Source of the DNA: Gammaproteobacteria bacterium
Lineage (GTDB): Bacteria; Pseudomonadota; Gammaproteobacteria; JAURND01
Direction of reading: 5' to 3'
Length of the DNA: 64,000 nucleotides
NCBI GenBank assembly: GCA_035546635.1
Contig: DASZWJ010000028.1
Span: forward strand, 248,001 to 312,000
The notes under the pieces were generated by a model. It made no database searches, had not been told where the DNA came from, and saw only the letters and a list, made by a program, of their open reading frames with translations. The position numbers and the translations under genes are program-made. Positions 41,973 through 51,395 of the stretch are shown here, in pieces. Numbering within the stretch: position 1 is the first letter of the stretch; each line of letters opens with the position of its first letter.

Positions 41973-43868
41973 TTAAATATAAGATAAAAATTCACTTGTC
42001 CAATCAAAAATTGTTTTTCCGTCAATAGTACTATATTGACCTGTTACTATTTGCTTTATGGGATAGTAAGGTAAATGCGCGGCAAATACACACACATCAC
42101 TTTTTGTTTTACCTTGATCTGAAATTACTGTAGTCATGTTATCTGGCTGCCATGCAAATCCCAAATCTTCAAAGCCATTTGCTCTTTTAGATTTAGCAAG
42201 GTTATTAGAATCCTTGGGGTAAACATGGAGAAAAAATGGATTTTTATTTTCAATTGCCGCACAGGCACTGCGGGTTGTTACATAATAGAATGTGCGGTTT
42301 ATAACCAATGTACTAAAGTGAGTTTTAGCTTGATCAACATCCATGACTTTTTCTAGAGTTGACCACCTTTCCACAAATGGACGCAGAATTATTGGAGAAT
42401 GGTAGAGTAGAGCAAGTTCATGTTCGTTGAAATCTCTAACCACCAAATGGGGCGTATATAAAAGGAGGTCTTTATTTGGAAGATTTAATTGGTTTTTGAT
42501 GAGAGGTTGCAAAATGATCGGTGTATTATTCTGTTGATAAAGCGACATTAAATTTTCGCGATTTACCTCTTGCTCATAGATAAATTTCGTTTCTTTGTAA
42601 TTATGAATCATGCTCGGCACTAAAAAGAACAAAAGAGATAAGCAAAATATTGGATAATAAACATTCCAGCCTTTTAACGAATTTTCATTGCATATAACAG
42701 AGAGCATGGCAATAACAAAAAAGATATCTGCAAAAAAAGCCATTCTATAACCGAACATAATCCAGGGTGCAACGATTGTGGCATAAGCAGCAATTCCTGA
42801 TAGTAAGATAAACAGAGCGCATCGCTTACCATTTGGCGAAGGATTTAGTAGATTCAATAGGATAAAAATTGTGAATAAAGATAGAAATAAACCGGTGCTA
42901 ATTAAATTAGGCTTGATCCAATTAGGTGTTATCAACAGAAATGTAGCGAGTAGTGTTACTCCCAAAAGTAAGGTAACCCATACTTTTGAATTTAAAAATT
43001 TTTGCAGCAACAGGATGAATAGTGCAGCTAATGTAAGTAAAAATAAAGGCTGAGAGCCGTTAAAACTAATATAGTGTTTATAAATAACAAATGAAAGCTG
43101 GAGTGTTTTATGTATTAATCCATCGTGAACTGCTCCGTGTGCAGCGCGCACATAATTGCCTGGAGCAATAATTAATATCAGAAATGAAATAAAAAACAAA
43201 GCAGTAGCAACCAGACTCCAGGTTGGAATATCTTTGTTTCGAAAATGACAACAACTAATCGTTAGAAGTAGCAAGAATCCTACAGGTACTGCTAAATCTT
43301 CGTGGCTCATTCCTAGTAATAAAGCACCTATAACCAACAATATAACTCGCCCATATTTGCCAGCAACAATGTCATTATTTTTCAATAATAAAACTAAAAA
43401 TGGATATATGAAATATAAGGCACCCGTAAGCGGCCAAAGGTAAACTATTGCGCCAGTTTTCCAAAAAGCAGATTCACCAAGTTCAGGTATAAAAAACCAA
43501 AGTACAAAAACAATGAATAAAATTGTAAATAAATCACGAATTTTATAGAGAGGTCTTAAAAGCGCATTAAGAAAAATACCATAGATGAAACAACAAAACA
43601 TAATCGCATTTAAAAAATTAAATATAGGAATAAGTCTTAAAAATAAATTTATAACAAATACCAGAGACACTCTTCCGCCCCAGTGCAAATAACTAGCTTT
43701 TATACCAGAGTAAATCAAGCCAATGAGATCTGAAAAGCTGGAGAAATTTGGTATAGCTAGGAAATCATCGGAAGCTAATGGGGTTAAGCGGTTTATTATT
43801 AAAAAATAACAAAAAATTGCAAGAAATAAAATGTAACTTGTCAATTTGATTAAGCTGCTTTGACTCAT
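41973..43868 (-). CDS. DUF6056-like polytopic membrane protein, paralog B
   Basis: 631 residues, same architecture as the 40071-41963 protein: SDDFLAIPNF after TM1, HWGGRVSLVF, GESAFWKTGAIVYLWPLTGALYF (also shared), NYVRAAHGA, then a C-terminal domain with LHVYPKDSNNLAKSKRANGF. This is clearly a tandem duplication product that has diverged well past DNA-level identity. It is probably transcribed after the acetoacetyl-CoA synthetase gene (57 bp gap). Family by resemblance; activity unknown. Confidence 0.7.
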   Translation of the reverse strand: MSQSSLIKLTSYILFLAIFCYFLIINRLTPLASDDFLAIPNFSSFSDLIGLIYSGIKASYLHWGGRVSLVFVINLFLRLIPIFNFLNAIMFCCFIYGIFLNALLRPLYKIRDLFTILFIVFVLWFFIPELGESAFWKTGAIVYLWPLTGALYFIYPFLVLLLKNNDIVAGKYGRVILLVIGALLLGMSHEDLAVPVGFLLLLTISCCHFRNKDIPTWSLVATALFFISFLILIIAPGNYVRAAHGAVHDGLIHKTLQLSFVIYKHYISFNGSQPLFLLTLAALFILLLQKFLNSKVWVTLLLGVTLLATFLLITPNWIKPNLISTGLFLSLFTIFILLNLLNPSPNGKRCALFILLSGIAAYATIVAPWIMFGYRMAFFADIFFVIAMLSVICNENSLKGWNVYYPIFCLSLLFFLVPSMIHNYKETKFIYEQEVNRENLMSLYQQNNTPIILQPLIKNQLNLPNKDLLLYTPHLVVRDFNEHELALLYHSPIILRPFVERWSTLEKVMDVDQAKTHFSTLVINRTFYYVTTRSACAAIENKNPFFLHVYPKDSNNLAKSKRANGFEDLGFAWQPDNMTTVISDQGKTKSDVCVFAAHLPYYPIKQIVTGQYSTIDGKTIFDWTSEFLSYI

Positions 43869-43925
43869 TATGACTCCATGATTTTATTATCAAACTTTTA
43901 ATCTTTGCACCTTGATAGCTTACCC

Positions 43926-45905
43926 TTATTTGCGTAATTCTTCTAAATTTTCAAAATATTTCAGGGATTCGGGATTGGCTAATGTATCTTTATTGTGAAT
44001 AGGGTGCCCCTGAATAATATCACGTACTGCCAATTCGACAATTTTTCCATTGATGGTTTTGGGAATATCTGGGATTTGTATGATTTTATCAGGAATATGG
44101 TGAGGAGAGGCGTTTTGTTTGATTATTGTTTTGATGTTATTTTTCAATTCTTCAGATAAGGAAAGACCCGCGTACAGTTTAATGAATAAGATAATGCGGG
44201 TATCGTTGTTCCACGGTTGTCCAACTACCAAGCTTTCTAAGATTTCAGGAATTTTTTCCACTTGACGATAAATTTCTGCTGTACCAATACGCACACCTCC
44301 AGGATTTAATACCGCATCAGAGCGACCATAGATAATCATGCCTTGGTGTGCAGTTAATTCTGCATAATCTCCATGCGCCCAAATTCCAGGGAATTTAGCA
44401 AAATAAGCGTGATAGTACTTTTTGCCATCAGGATCGTTCCAAAAGTAGATTGGCATAGCAGGAAATGCTGCCGTACAAACGAGTTCGCCTTTGGTCTCAT
44501 GAACTGAATGTCCCTGATCGTCATAAATTTCAACTTTTAACCCTAGACCGCGACATTGTAATTCACCGCGATAAACAGGTATTAATGGATTTCCTAAAGC
44601 AAAACAGGAAACAATATCAGTGCCGCCAGAAATCGACGATAATTGCACGTCTGGTTTAATATGGTTGTAAACATAATCAAAATTAAACGGCAAAAGAGGG
44701 GAGCCAGTTGATAAAATGGTGCGCAATGAAGTTAAATTATGCGTAGTGATAGGATCAAGATTGGCTTTTTCAATTGCAGAGATATATTTGGCACTTGTTC
44801 CAAAGACGCTAATTTTTTCTTCAGCCACTAAGTCAATGAGTGAGCTTTTTTTAGGATGAAAAGGCGAGCCATCATAAAGTACCAGTGTAGCGCCAGTGGC
44901 CAGGCCGCTAACTAGATAATTCCACATCATCCAGCCGCAGGTGGTGAAATAAAAAAAGGTATCGCTGTTATGGATATCTGTATGCAGCATCAACTCTTTC
45001 AAATGTTGCAGCAGCACCCCGCCAGCACCATGTGCGATACATTTGGGAACACCAGTGGTGCCAGATGAGTATAAAATATAAACAGGATGATCGAATGGCA
45101 GTTGGGCAAAGCTAATTTCTTGAGATTCGGCTACTAAAAAGTCATTGTAATATAGAGTATTTGTTAACGCTGAGATATCAGGTGTTGGTTGAGAATAAGG
45201 AACAATAAAAGTTTTTTCTAGAGAAGAGATTTTCTCTTGTAAATCTCGTATTTTTTCTAAAGAAGAATGGGTTTTGCCGTGGTAATAATAGCCATCTGTA
45301 GCAAACAAAACTTTTGGTTGTATCTGATTAAATCGATCCAAGGCACCGGCGCTGCCAAAATCTGGCGAACAAGAAGACCAAATAGCGCCTATACTGGTTG
45401 TTGCTAGCATAGCAATGATCGTTTCGGGTATATTAGGCATAAATGCAGCCACTCGGTCATTGACAGTTACGCCTAAATTTTTTAACCCCGCAGCAAGTTC
45501 CGCTACTTGTTTATATAAAGATTGATAGCTGATTTCACGGCGTTTACCTATCTCATTGCGAAAAATCAAAGCGGGTTTAGTAGCATGCTTATGGCGCAAA
45601 AGGTTTTCTGCAAAATTTAATCTAGCACCTGTAAACCATTTGGCACCTGGCATTTTTTCAGGGTGAACAATTACTTTTTCCCAAGATTTGCTAGCAATAA
45701 CTGCGCAAAAATTCCAAATAGCTGGCCAGAACAATGCGGGGTTGTCAACAGACCATTGGTAGAGTGAAGGATAATTTTCTAAATTTAATCCATGTTGCTG
45801 GTTTACAAAATTTAAAAAATGCATCATTTGGCTTTTAGCCATATTTTCGAGAGAAGGTTTCCAGACTGGCTGTTCTGGTGATGTGGATTGTTTATGAGTG
45901 TTCAT
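43926..45905 (-). CDS. Acetoacetyl-CoA synthetase
   Basis: 659 residues, ANL superfamily. The P-loop-like YILYSSGTTGVPKCI, the CGWMMWN core region, YGRSDAVLNPGGVRIG and the C-terminal catalytic Lys in PKTINGKIVE are all present, and the length and the HLKELMLHTDI segment match acetoacetate-CoA ligases rather than acetyl-CoA synthetases. It activates acetoacetate for ketone-body or polyhydroxybutyrate metabolism. It lies 7 bp after a glycosyltransferase gene, inside a polysaccharide operon, an odd place for this enzyme. Confidence 0.9.
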   Translation of the reverse strand: MNTHKQSTSPEQPVWKPSLENMAKSQMMHFLNFVNQQHGLNLENYPSLYQWSVDNPALFWPAIWNFCAVIASKSWEKVIVHPEKMPGAKWFTGARLNFAENLLRHKHATKPALIFRNEIGKRREISYQSLYKQVAELAAGLKNLGVTVNDRVAAFMPNIPETIIAMLATTSIGAIWSSCSPDFGSAGALDRFNQIQPKVLFATDGYYYHGKTHSSLEKIRDLQEKISSLEKTFIVPYSQPTPDISALTNTLYYNDFLVAESQEISFAQLPFDHPVYILYSSGTTGVPKCIAHGAGGVLLQHLKELMLHTDIHNSDTFFYFTTCGWMMWNYLVSGLATGATLVLYDGSPFHPKKSSLIDLVAEEKISVFGTSAKYISAIEKANLDPITTHNLTSLRTILSTGSPLLPFNFDYVYNHIKPDVQLSSISGGTDIVSCFALGNPLIPVYRGELQCRGLGLKVEIYDDQGHSVHETKGELVCTAAFPAMPIYFWNDPDGKKYYHAYFAKFPGIWAHGDYAELTAHQGMIIYGRSDAVLNPGGVRIGTAEIYRQVEKIPEILESLVVGQPWNNDTRIILFIKLYAGLSLSEELKNNIKTIIKQNASPHHIPDKIIQIPDIPKTINGKIVELAVRDIIQGHPIHNKDTLANPESLKYFENLEELRK

Positions 45906-45912
45906 GAATTTT

Positions 45913-46854
45913 TTATTTTTGAGTACAGATTGTTTTAAAAATACTGGGAATTTTTTTGTAAAGCATGGTATAGGCTGAACAAGTTTCTTTAGCTTGTTCT
46001 ACGGAGCCTTTCAGTAGTGCTCTAGCGCAGCGGCTTATGGGCTCAATTAAAAAAGTTGCAAGGAAAAGAGTCGTGGCAGATAGGGTATTGAAATTTTTGA
46101 AAGCATATAAAGTACGGCTTTGTAAGCTATAAAATAATCTTTTTGCTTTGACTTGGTTGGAAGAGCCGCCTCCAGCATGGAAGATTTTAGCATCCGCTAA
46201 ATAAAAACTAGTCCATCCGCGTTGTTTGGCACGCAGGGAAAAGTCCACTTCTTCTAAATAAACAAAAAATCGTTCATCGAATCCTTGTAGTTGGTTATAA
46301 AGTTCTTTGCGGACAAGAAAAAAAGCGCCCATGATTTGATCAACTTCTCTACTGTCCATATGATCCCATTCCTTCATAAAATGAGGATGCGAAAACCTTT
46401 CTAAGCCGAGCATTTTCATTAAATAGGTACTGGTTTTGGGAAAACGCGCGCAACTTCTAGCCACCTTACCCTCTTCATCCATTAGCTGCACGCCGACAAT
46501 ACCAATGGTTTTATTTTCTGGAGCTTGCATAAATGCCAGTGGTTTTGCTAACGAGTCTGCATATAACAACGTGTCGGGGTTAAGGAATAATAAATAATCA
46601 GCAGTTGAGTCTTTGGCGCCTTGGTTGCAACCATAAGCAAATCCTTTGTTTTCAGAGTTTTTAATTAAAAAAATCGGTAAATCAAGTTGCAGAATTCCAT
46701 CTAGAGAGTTATCGGTTGAGGCATTATCAACAATAAATATTTTGTTTAATATAAAAGAGTCTTTTATGACAGTGTTAGCTATAGAGTCAAGACAATTTAG
46801 CAATTGCTTTTTAGTGTTCCAGTTTACGATGACGATATCAAGAGTTGCTTGCAT
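45913..46854 (-). CDS. GT2 glycosyltransferase, rhamnosyltransferase-like (WbbL type)
   Basis: 313 residues. VIVNWNTKKQLLNCLDSI at the N-terminus, FIVDNASTDNS, LLFLNPDT (DxD-equivalent) and GFDERFFVYLEEVDFSLRAKQRGW identify the WbbL-like GT2 subgroup, often rhamnosyltransferases. With dTDP-rhamnose made by rmlACDB in this island, rhamnose is a reasonable donor. It overlaps wzy by 17 bp and belongs to the wzx-wzy-GT operon. Confidence 0.88.
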   Translation of the reverse strand: MQATLDIVIVNWNTKKQLLNCLDSIANTVIKDSFILNKIFIVDNASTDNSLDGILQLDLPIFLIKNSENKGFAYGCNQGAKDSTADYLLFLNPDTLLYADSLAKPLAFMQAPENKTIGIVGVQLMDEEGKVARSCARFPKTSTYLMKMLGLERFSHPHFMKEWDHMDSREVDQIMGAFFLVRKELYNQLQGFDERFFVYLEEVDFSLRAKQRGWTSFYLADAKIFHAGGGSSNQVKAKRLFYSLQSRTLYAFKNFNTLSATTLFLATFLIEPISRCARALLKGSVEQAKETCSAYTMLYKKIPSIFKTICTQK

Positions 46855-48151
46855 GTTTTACCTTTATTTTGTAAAAAGAGTTTAACACTAACGGCACTTT
46901 ATAGATTAAAAATGTAAAGATAAAGAGTTGTAACCAAAAGCTTAATCCTACTAAAAATGCATCAAAAAAATTACTCAGTAATAATCCGGCAACTATATGA
47001 GCATAAAACATCAGAGCTATAGGATTTTTGCGGGTAGCGTAATGAAAGCAGAGGGTAGTTATAAAGCCTAAAATACTAAAAAGTATAATAATGCCTGGCC
47101 AATCAAAATCTAAAAACCAGGAGAAAAAGAGCGTATAGACATTGGTTGGATCTGGAATATTGATATAAGGAAATATCGCTGCTGGTATAATAATATCATT
47201 GTTAAATAGGTGGGCAATTTTAAGAAAAAAGCTGAGACTATAATCGTGTGGAAATGGAATGGTTAATACAGGGTAAATTACAGTTTCATTAAAGGCAACA
47301 ATTCCCCCCAGTAGATATAACTCTATATTTTTTATAAGTGATAAGAGGTTAGATGTCGATGAGATGCCTGTATTCAGGTGAACCCCTTTATGCATAATGA
47401 TGGCAGGTATAATAAAAGCACAAATGATGAATAAGCCACTGATAAATATTTTTTTTAGTTCTAATTTTCTTACCAGTATGAAATACATGCTAAAAAAACT
47501 AAATAGAAAATAAATTACGGCCATTCTAGCCGTTGTTAAGAGACAATACAGTAGTACTGTGATAAAAAAACCCACGACAATAAGTTTATTTTTTAGGGTT
47601 TTATGAGAATAGTATTCAATGAGGGCAACAAGAGATAAAAAGCCGAACCAGGCAATTAAATATTTAAATATACCTAAGCCTTTATTGTATACCACGGCTT
47701 GCCGCAGTGTCATGAAAAATTTGCTAAGTGGATTTAAGTAATGATATTGCAAAAATTCATGTTGATGTGTTAGGGATATTTGATAAAGGTAATAGCAATA
47801 ATAGGGAAAAAGTAACACACACAGTACCAAGCCTGCGAGCAAGGTAGATGGAATCCATGATCGCGAGGATGTCTCGTTAGTTCCAGAAAGAATATAATTT
47901 GGTTGAGATTGGCTATTTATAACAAATCTACTGAGGAAGCCCCCGTAACTAAAACACAAAATTCCAGTAGTGAAAATCAGTAAAGTTTTATTGCTCAATG
48001 CATAATAATCATTGGGTAAAACCACCAAGAGTAATAGCAAGATTGCCCAGTAACCTGAAAATATGACGGCAGGATGAAATATTTTTTTGCTAAAACGATA
48101 ATTGATTAGTCCTATGATACTAATGATGATGGCGCATATAAGTGTGTTCAT
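46838..48151 (-). CDS. wzy: O-antigen/oligosaccharide repeat-unit polymerase (Wzy-like)
   Basis: 437 residues with roughly 11-12 hydrophobic helices and a larger periplasmic loop in the middle third, the Wzy pattern; conservation in this family is low. The position between the flippase (4-bp overlap) and a glycosyltransferase (17-bp overlap) is the main evidence. It would polymerise undecaprenyl-PP-linked repeat units in the periplasm. The 18164-19345 protein is an alternative Wzy candidate. Confidence 0.75.
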   Translation of the reverse strand: MNTLICAIIISIIGLINYRFSKKIFHPAVIFSGYWAILLLLLVVLPNDYYALSNKTLLIFTTGILCFSYGGFLSRFVINSQSQPNYILSGTNETSSRSWIPSTLLAGLVLCVLLFPYYCYYLYQISLTHQHEFLQYHYLNPLSKFFMTLRQAVVYNKGLGIFKYLIAWFGFLSLVALIEYYSHKTLKNKLIVVGFFITVLLYCLLTTARMAVIYFLFSFFSMYFILVRKLELKKIFISGLFIICAFIIPAIIMHKGVHLNTGISSTSNLLSLIKNIELYLLGGIVAFNETVIYPVLTIPFPHDYSLSFFLKIAHLFNNDIIIPAAIFPYINIPDPTNVYTLFFSWFLDFDWPGIIILFSILGFITTLCFHYATRKNPIALMFYAHIVAGLLLSNFFDAFLVGLSFWLQLFIFTFLIYKVPLVLNSFYKIKVKHASNS

Positions 48152-49449
48152 AAAATAGCCTTCCTGTGTGCAGTCAATTTAAATGCAAAAGGATGCTGTT
48201 TGATTGTTAGCCAACGAGCTATTAAAGTATCTGTTATGACTAACATCATATATATGAAAGCACTTAAAGTGGTGATATACGCTGAGGCAACATATCCGTA
48301 TAACGGGATGAACACAATATTGCCTATCACGTTAGCAACCAGTGCACAACACACATATATTAACATCCTTATTGTTTTTCCTTTAAGTTCCAACGTCTTA
48401 TGTACTAACATAGCCATTTGCCAGCAAATAGCCCCTGCGGCAACTGGGAGCACCAACTGGGTTGCAGAGTGATCATTTGTACCCAAGATGATTCTGGTAA
48501 GGATAGGGGCAACTTGGCTTAACGTCAATAAGGCCATGATGCCAATTATGATTTCTAACGTAATCGCTTTTTTTAATAAGTTAAGGGAGTCTTTTTCTTG
48601 CCGCTGATTCCATAGACGCACAATACGTGGATGGGCTGCATATAATACGGGTGCCAGCATCAGGCCAAAGGAGTTATATACCACATCATAGACGGCAGAA
48701 TAGGTGCCTACTGCCTTGGCATCCATGAAATAATTAATGATATATCGGTCTGAAGTGTTGAGTAAGGTCGATAATCCAATCCAAAGTGTCAGAGGAATTC
48801 CAAATGGCATAATTACTTTTTTGATTATTCGGGTAAAATTGCTATGCCAGGCAAAATCTATTTTTATACCCCGTGATATCACATAACAGGCAATAGAAAG
48901 GGTCAAGGCAGAACCCAGTAATAGTACCGTGTAGCTTTTGATGCCTAATATAAACAATAAGCCTAAAGGTAATGTAATGATAAAAAATCCTCGGCAAAAC
49001 TCTGCCAATATAATTTTTTTGGGCTTCAACATAGCTTGTTGTACACTGACCAAGAGGTTATAAAATATTAAGGCAAGGACAGCGATAGTCGCAATAAATA
49101 GATTTAATGGCGCTAAGTGCAGATAGGTGATTGCAAAAATTAAGAAACCTATAGCAAACAATAAAGTGGTCAGCAAAGTTGAGAATAAAATGGCGGTGCT
49201 AAAAATCCTACGTTGTTGAGTTGAATCAAAACGTGAGTAGTAACGCAATATTGATTGAGATAGCCAGATGGGCGCGACATTGCCGGTAAACAAAATAGCT
49301 GCTTGTATTAAGGCATATTCGCCATAGATTTCACGACCGAGTAAGCGTATAAACAAGGTAATAGATAAAAGCCCAGAAAATGCTGGAAACATTCTAGCGA
49401 TAAAATAGTATAAAGAATCTTTTTTCAGCTCATCCAATCTAAATTTCAT
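48148..49449 (-). CDS. wzx: O-unit flippase (Wzx, MOP/PST family)
   Basis: 433 residues with about 12-14 TM helices. The N-terminal ARMFPAFSGLLSITLFIRLLGREIYGEYALIQA is typical of polysaccharide transporters of the MOP superfamily. It moves the undecaprenyl-PP-linked repeat unit to the periplasmic face. First gene of the minus-strand operon; the stop overlaps the wzy start by 4 bp. mtaD is 19 bp upstream on the same strand, so transcription could begin there. Confidence 0.88.
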   Translation of the reverse strand: MKFRLDELKKDSLYYFIARMFPAFSGLLSITLFIRLLGREIYGEYALIQAAILFTGNVAPIWLSQSILRYYSRFDSTQQRRIFSTAILFSTLLTTLLFAIGFLIFAITYLHLAPLNLFIATIAVLALIFYNLLVSVQQAMLKPKKIILAEFCRGFFIITLPLGLLFILGIKSYTVLLLGSALTLSIACYVISRGIKIDFAWHSNFTRIIKKVIMPFGIPLTLWIGLSTLLNTSDRYIINYFMDAKAVGTYSAVYDVVYNSFGLMLAPVLYAAHPRIVRLWNQRQEKDSLNLLKKAITLEIIIGIMALLTLSQVAPILTRIILGTNDHSATQLVLPVAAGAICWQMAMLVHKTLELKGKTIRMLIYVCCALVANVIGNIVFIPLYGYVASAYITTLSAFIYMMLVITDTLIARWLTIKQHPFAFKLTAHRKAIL

Positions 49450-49468
49450 GGGCTAAAATCCTCACTAG

Positions 49469-50788
49469 CTACTTATTTGCTATGCGGTTCTTCCAAACAT
49501 CCGCTTTCGCAATAATTGCCGCTGGATCCAAGGTCAAAAATTCTCCATTTTTATACAATTGCTTGCCGGCAACCCAAACATCCGTCACCTGTTGGCTATT
49601 CGCTGCATAAACGATCTGCGATACTGGATTGTAAATGGGTTGTGTATTGGGGTGTGACAAATCAATAGCGATGATATCGGCGGCTTTTCCAGGAACTAAT
49701 GAGCCGGTGATTGAGCCTAACCCTAAAGCCTTAGCACCATTTAACGTAGCCATGCGCAATGTTTCCTGTGCATTGACCGCAGTTGGGTTTTGGGCGACAA
49801 TTTTACCTAACAGCGAAGCACTGCGCATCTCACCAAACATATCAAGATCATTATTGCTGGCAGCGCCATCTGTGCCTATAGCTACATTAATACCGGCATC
49901 CAGTAGTTTTTTGACTGGGCAAAATCCGCTGACTAGCTTTAAATTAGATTCTGGGCAGGTAACGACTTGGGGATGCGTTTGGTGCAGAATCTCCATATCT
50001 TCATCATTGATCTGTGTCATATGCACGCATTGTAGTCGCTCAGAAACTAAACCCAAATCGTAAAAACGTTTCAACGGACGTTTATTAAATTCTTGCAAAC
50101 TTTGTCGAATTTCGGCGTCAGTTTCATGCATATGAATATGCATTAGTAAATTATGCTGATCGGCATAAGCTTTAGCTTGTAACAGCGCCGCATCGTGAAC
50201 AGTGTAGGGTCCTTGGGGATGAACAGCGGGTGTAATCAAGGGATGATGGCGCCATTTTTGGCAAAAATCATCCATTTTAGTTAGATATTCTTCTACAGTT
50301 TTCGCCTGTCGTGTTGGGACATTAATAATTAAAGAGCCTACTAAAGCACGTAAGCCAGCAGCAACTGTGACCTCGGCGCTAATATCACTATAGAAGTAAT
50401 TTTCATTAAAACAGGTAGTGCCGCTGCGGATCATTTCTAAAAATGCCAATTGCGAGCCATCGCGGATGAACTCTTCATCCAGCCAACGACTTTCAGCTGG
50501 CCAGATATGTTCGTTTAGCCAAGTCATTAATGGTAGGTCATCCGCCATACCACGAAATAGCGTCATAGGGCTGTGGGCATGGGCATTGATTAGGCCAGGC
50601 AATATTGCATGATTATTTAAGGTTATGTTGGATTTGCTTTCGTATTGGGCATGAGCTTCTGTTGTAGGTAATAATGCTAGGATACGTCCTTGATCGATTG
50701 CCAAAGAATGGTTTTCCCAAATGGTGTCAAAGGGTTCTATGGGAATGATCCAGCGGGCATGAATCAGGGAATCAATTTGGGTTTTCAT
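49469..50788 (-). CDS. mtaD: 5-methylthioadenosine/S-adenosylhomocysteine deaminase (TRZ/ATZ family)
   Basis: 439 residues from ATG 50788, preceded by AAGGA 6 bp upstream; the frame extends to 50830 but lacks an RBS. Metal ligands are visible as HAHSP (HxH), MHIHMHETD, and the Asp in GTDGAASNNDLDM. It deaminates MTA or SAH in the cytoplasm as part of methionine/purine salvage. Pseudomonads have the same gene near gyrA and serC, as seen here, which supports the identification. Confidence 0.9.
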   Translation of the reverse strand: MKTQIDSLIHARWIIPIEPFDTIWENHSLAIDQGRILALLPTTEAHAQYESKSNITLNNHAILPGLINAHAHSPMTLFRGMADDLPLMTWLNEHIWPAESRWLDEEFIRDGSQLAFLEMIRSGTTCFNENYFYSDISAEVTVAAGLRALVGSLIINVPTRQAKTVEEYLTKMDDFCQKWRHHPLITPAVHPQGPYTVHDAALLQAKAYADQHNLLMHIHMHETDAEIRQSLQEFNKRPLKRFYDLGLVSERLQCVHMTQINDEDMEILHQTHPQVVTCPESNLKLVSGFCPVKKLLDAGINVAIGTDGAASNNDLDMFGEMRSASLLGKIVAQNPTAVNAQETLRMATLNGAKALGLGSITGSLVPGKAADIIAIDLSHPNTQPIYNPVSQIVYAANSQQVTDVWVAGKQLYKNGEFLTLDPAAIIAKADVWKNRIANK

Positions 50789-50823
50789 GATGTCCTTTGA
50801 GTATTGGTGAGGCTCAACGCTAG

Positions 50824-50941
50824 TTGTCATCCTGAGCGTAGCGAAGGATCTGTCCTTATGCCGGCACTCATGTTATGTGGGCGTCACAATATGGAGATCC
50901 TTCGCTATGCTCAGGATGACATTACACTCAGGATGACAGCT
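50824..50941. repeat. Paired inverted CATCCTGAGCG repeats
   Basis: A 27-bp arm (50824-50850, TGTCATCCTGAGCGTAGCGA...) and its inverted copy (50895-50921) match at 26 of 27 positions around a 44-nt spacer; a third partial copy follows at 50927-50940. Lies between the gtrA stop and mtaD on the minus strand. The same family as 2086-2169 and 3732-3759. Confidence 0.8.
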
Positions 50942-50966
50942 ATGGGCGGCAGCCAGAGTGAGCAGT

Positions 50967-51395
50967 TCAAACTTTAAATACTACTTTCTTGTTTAGGGTA
51001 TAACCAATCAAAGTATAACAAACCATGCCACATAAGAAACCGATATCATGCGGCATTTTCAGCAACTCGACAACCCCAACCAGGCAGAGGTTGCTGGCTA
51101 AGTAAGCAATGACAAACACAATGAAAAACTTGAACGCTTCTTTGTGCCAGTGATGACCACTCTTAAAGGTAAAATATTTATTCAATATAAAACTACAGAC
51201 GACACCAATTAAAGTGCCAATCAGATAGGCCAGAGCATAATTCACTCCGAACACGTGAAATGCAGTCAAGGTTGACCCCATACCGACAATGGTATTGATA
51301 ACCCCAACCACCAGGTATCTAAGAAATGTCGGATCTATTAGTCCATTTTTTACGAATGATATAAATTGGTCTTTGCTTGCTTTCATCAGATACAC
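50967..51395 (-). CDS. GtrA-family membrane protein (partner of adjacent GtrB)
   Basis: 142 residues with four TM helices and the motifs RYLVVGVINTIVG and FILNKYFTFKSGH. It overlaps the upstream GtrB-like gene by 77 bp (or 68 bp if ATG 51386 is used), with no later start that would preserve the N-terminal helix. GtrA is the proposed undecaprenyl-phosphoglucose flippase. A third, specificity-giving Gtr protein is not adjacent. Confidence 0.87.
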   Translation of the reverse strand: MYLMKASKDQFISFVKNGLIDPTFLRYLVVGVINTIVGMGSTLTAFHVFGVNYALAYLIGTLIGVVCSFILNKYFTFKSGHHWHKEAFKFFIVFVIAYLASNLCLVGVVELLKMPHDIGFLCGMVCYTLIGYTLNKKVVFKV

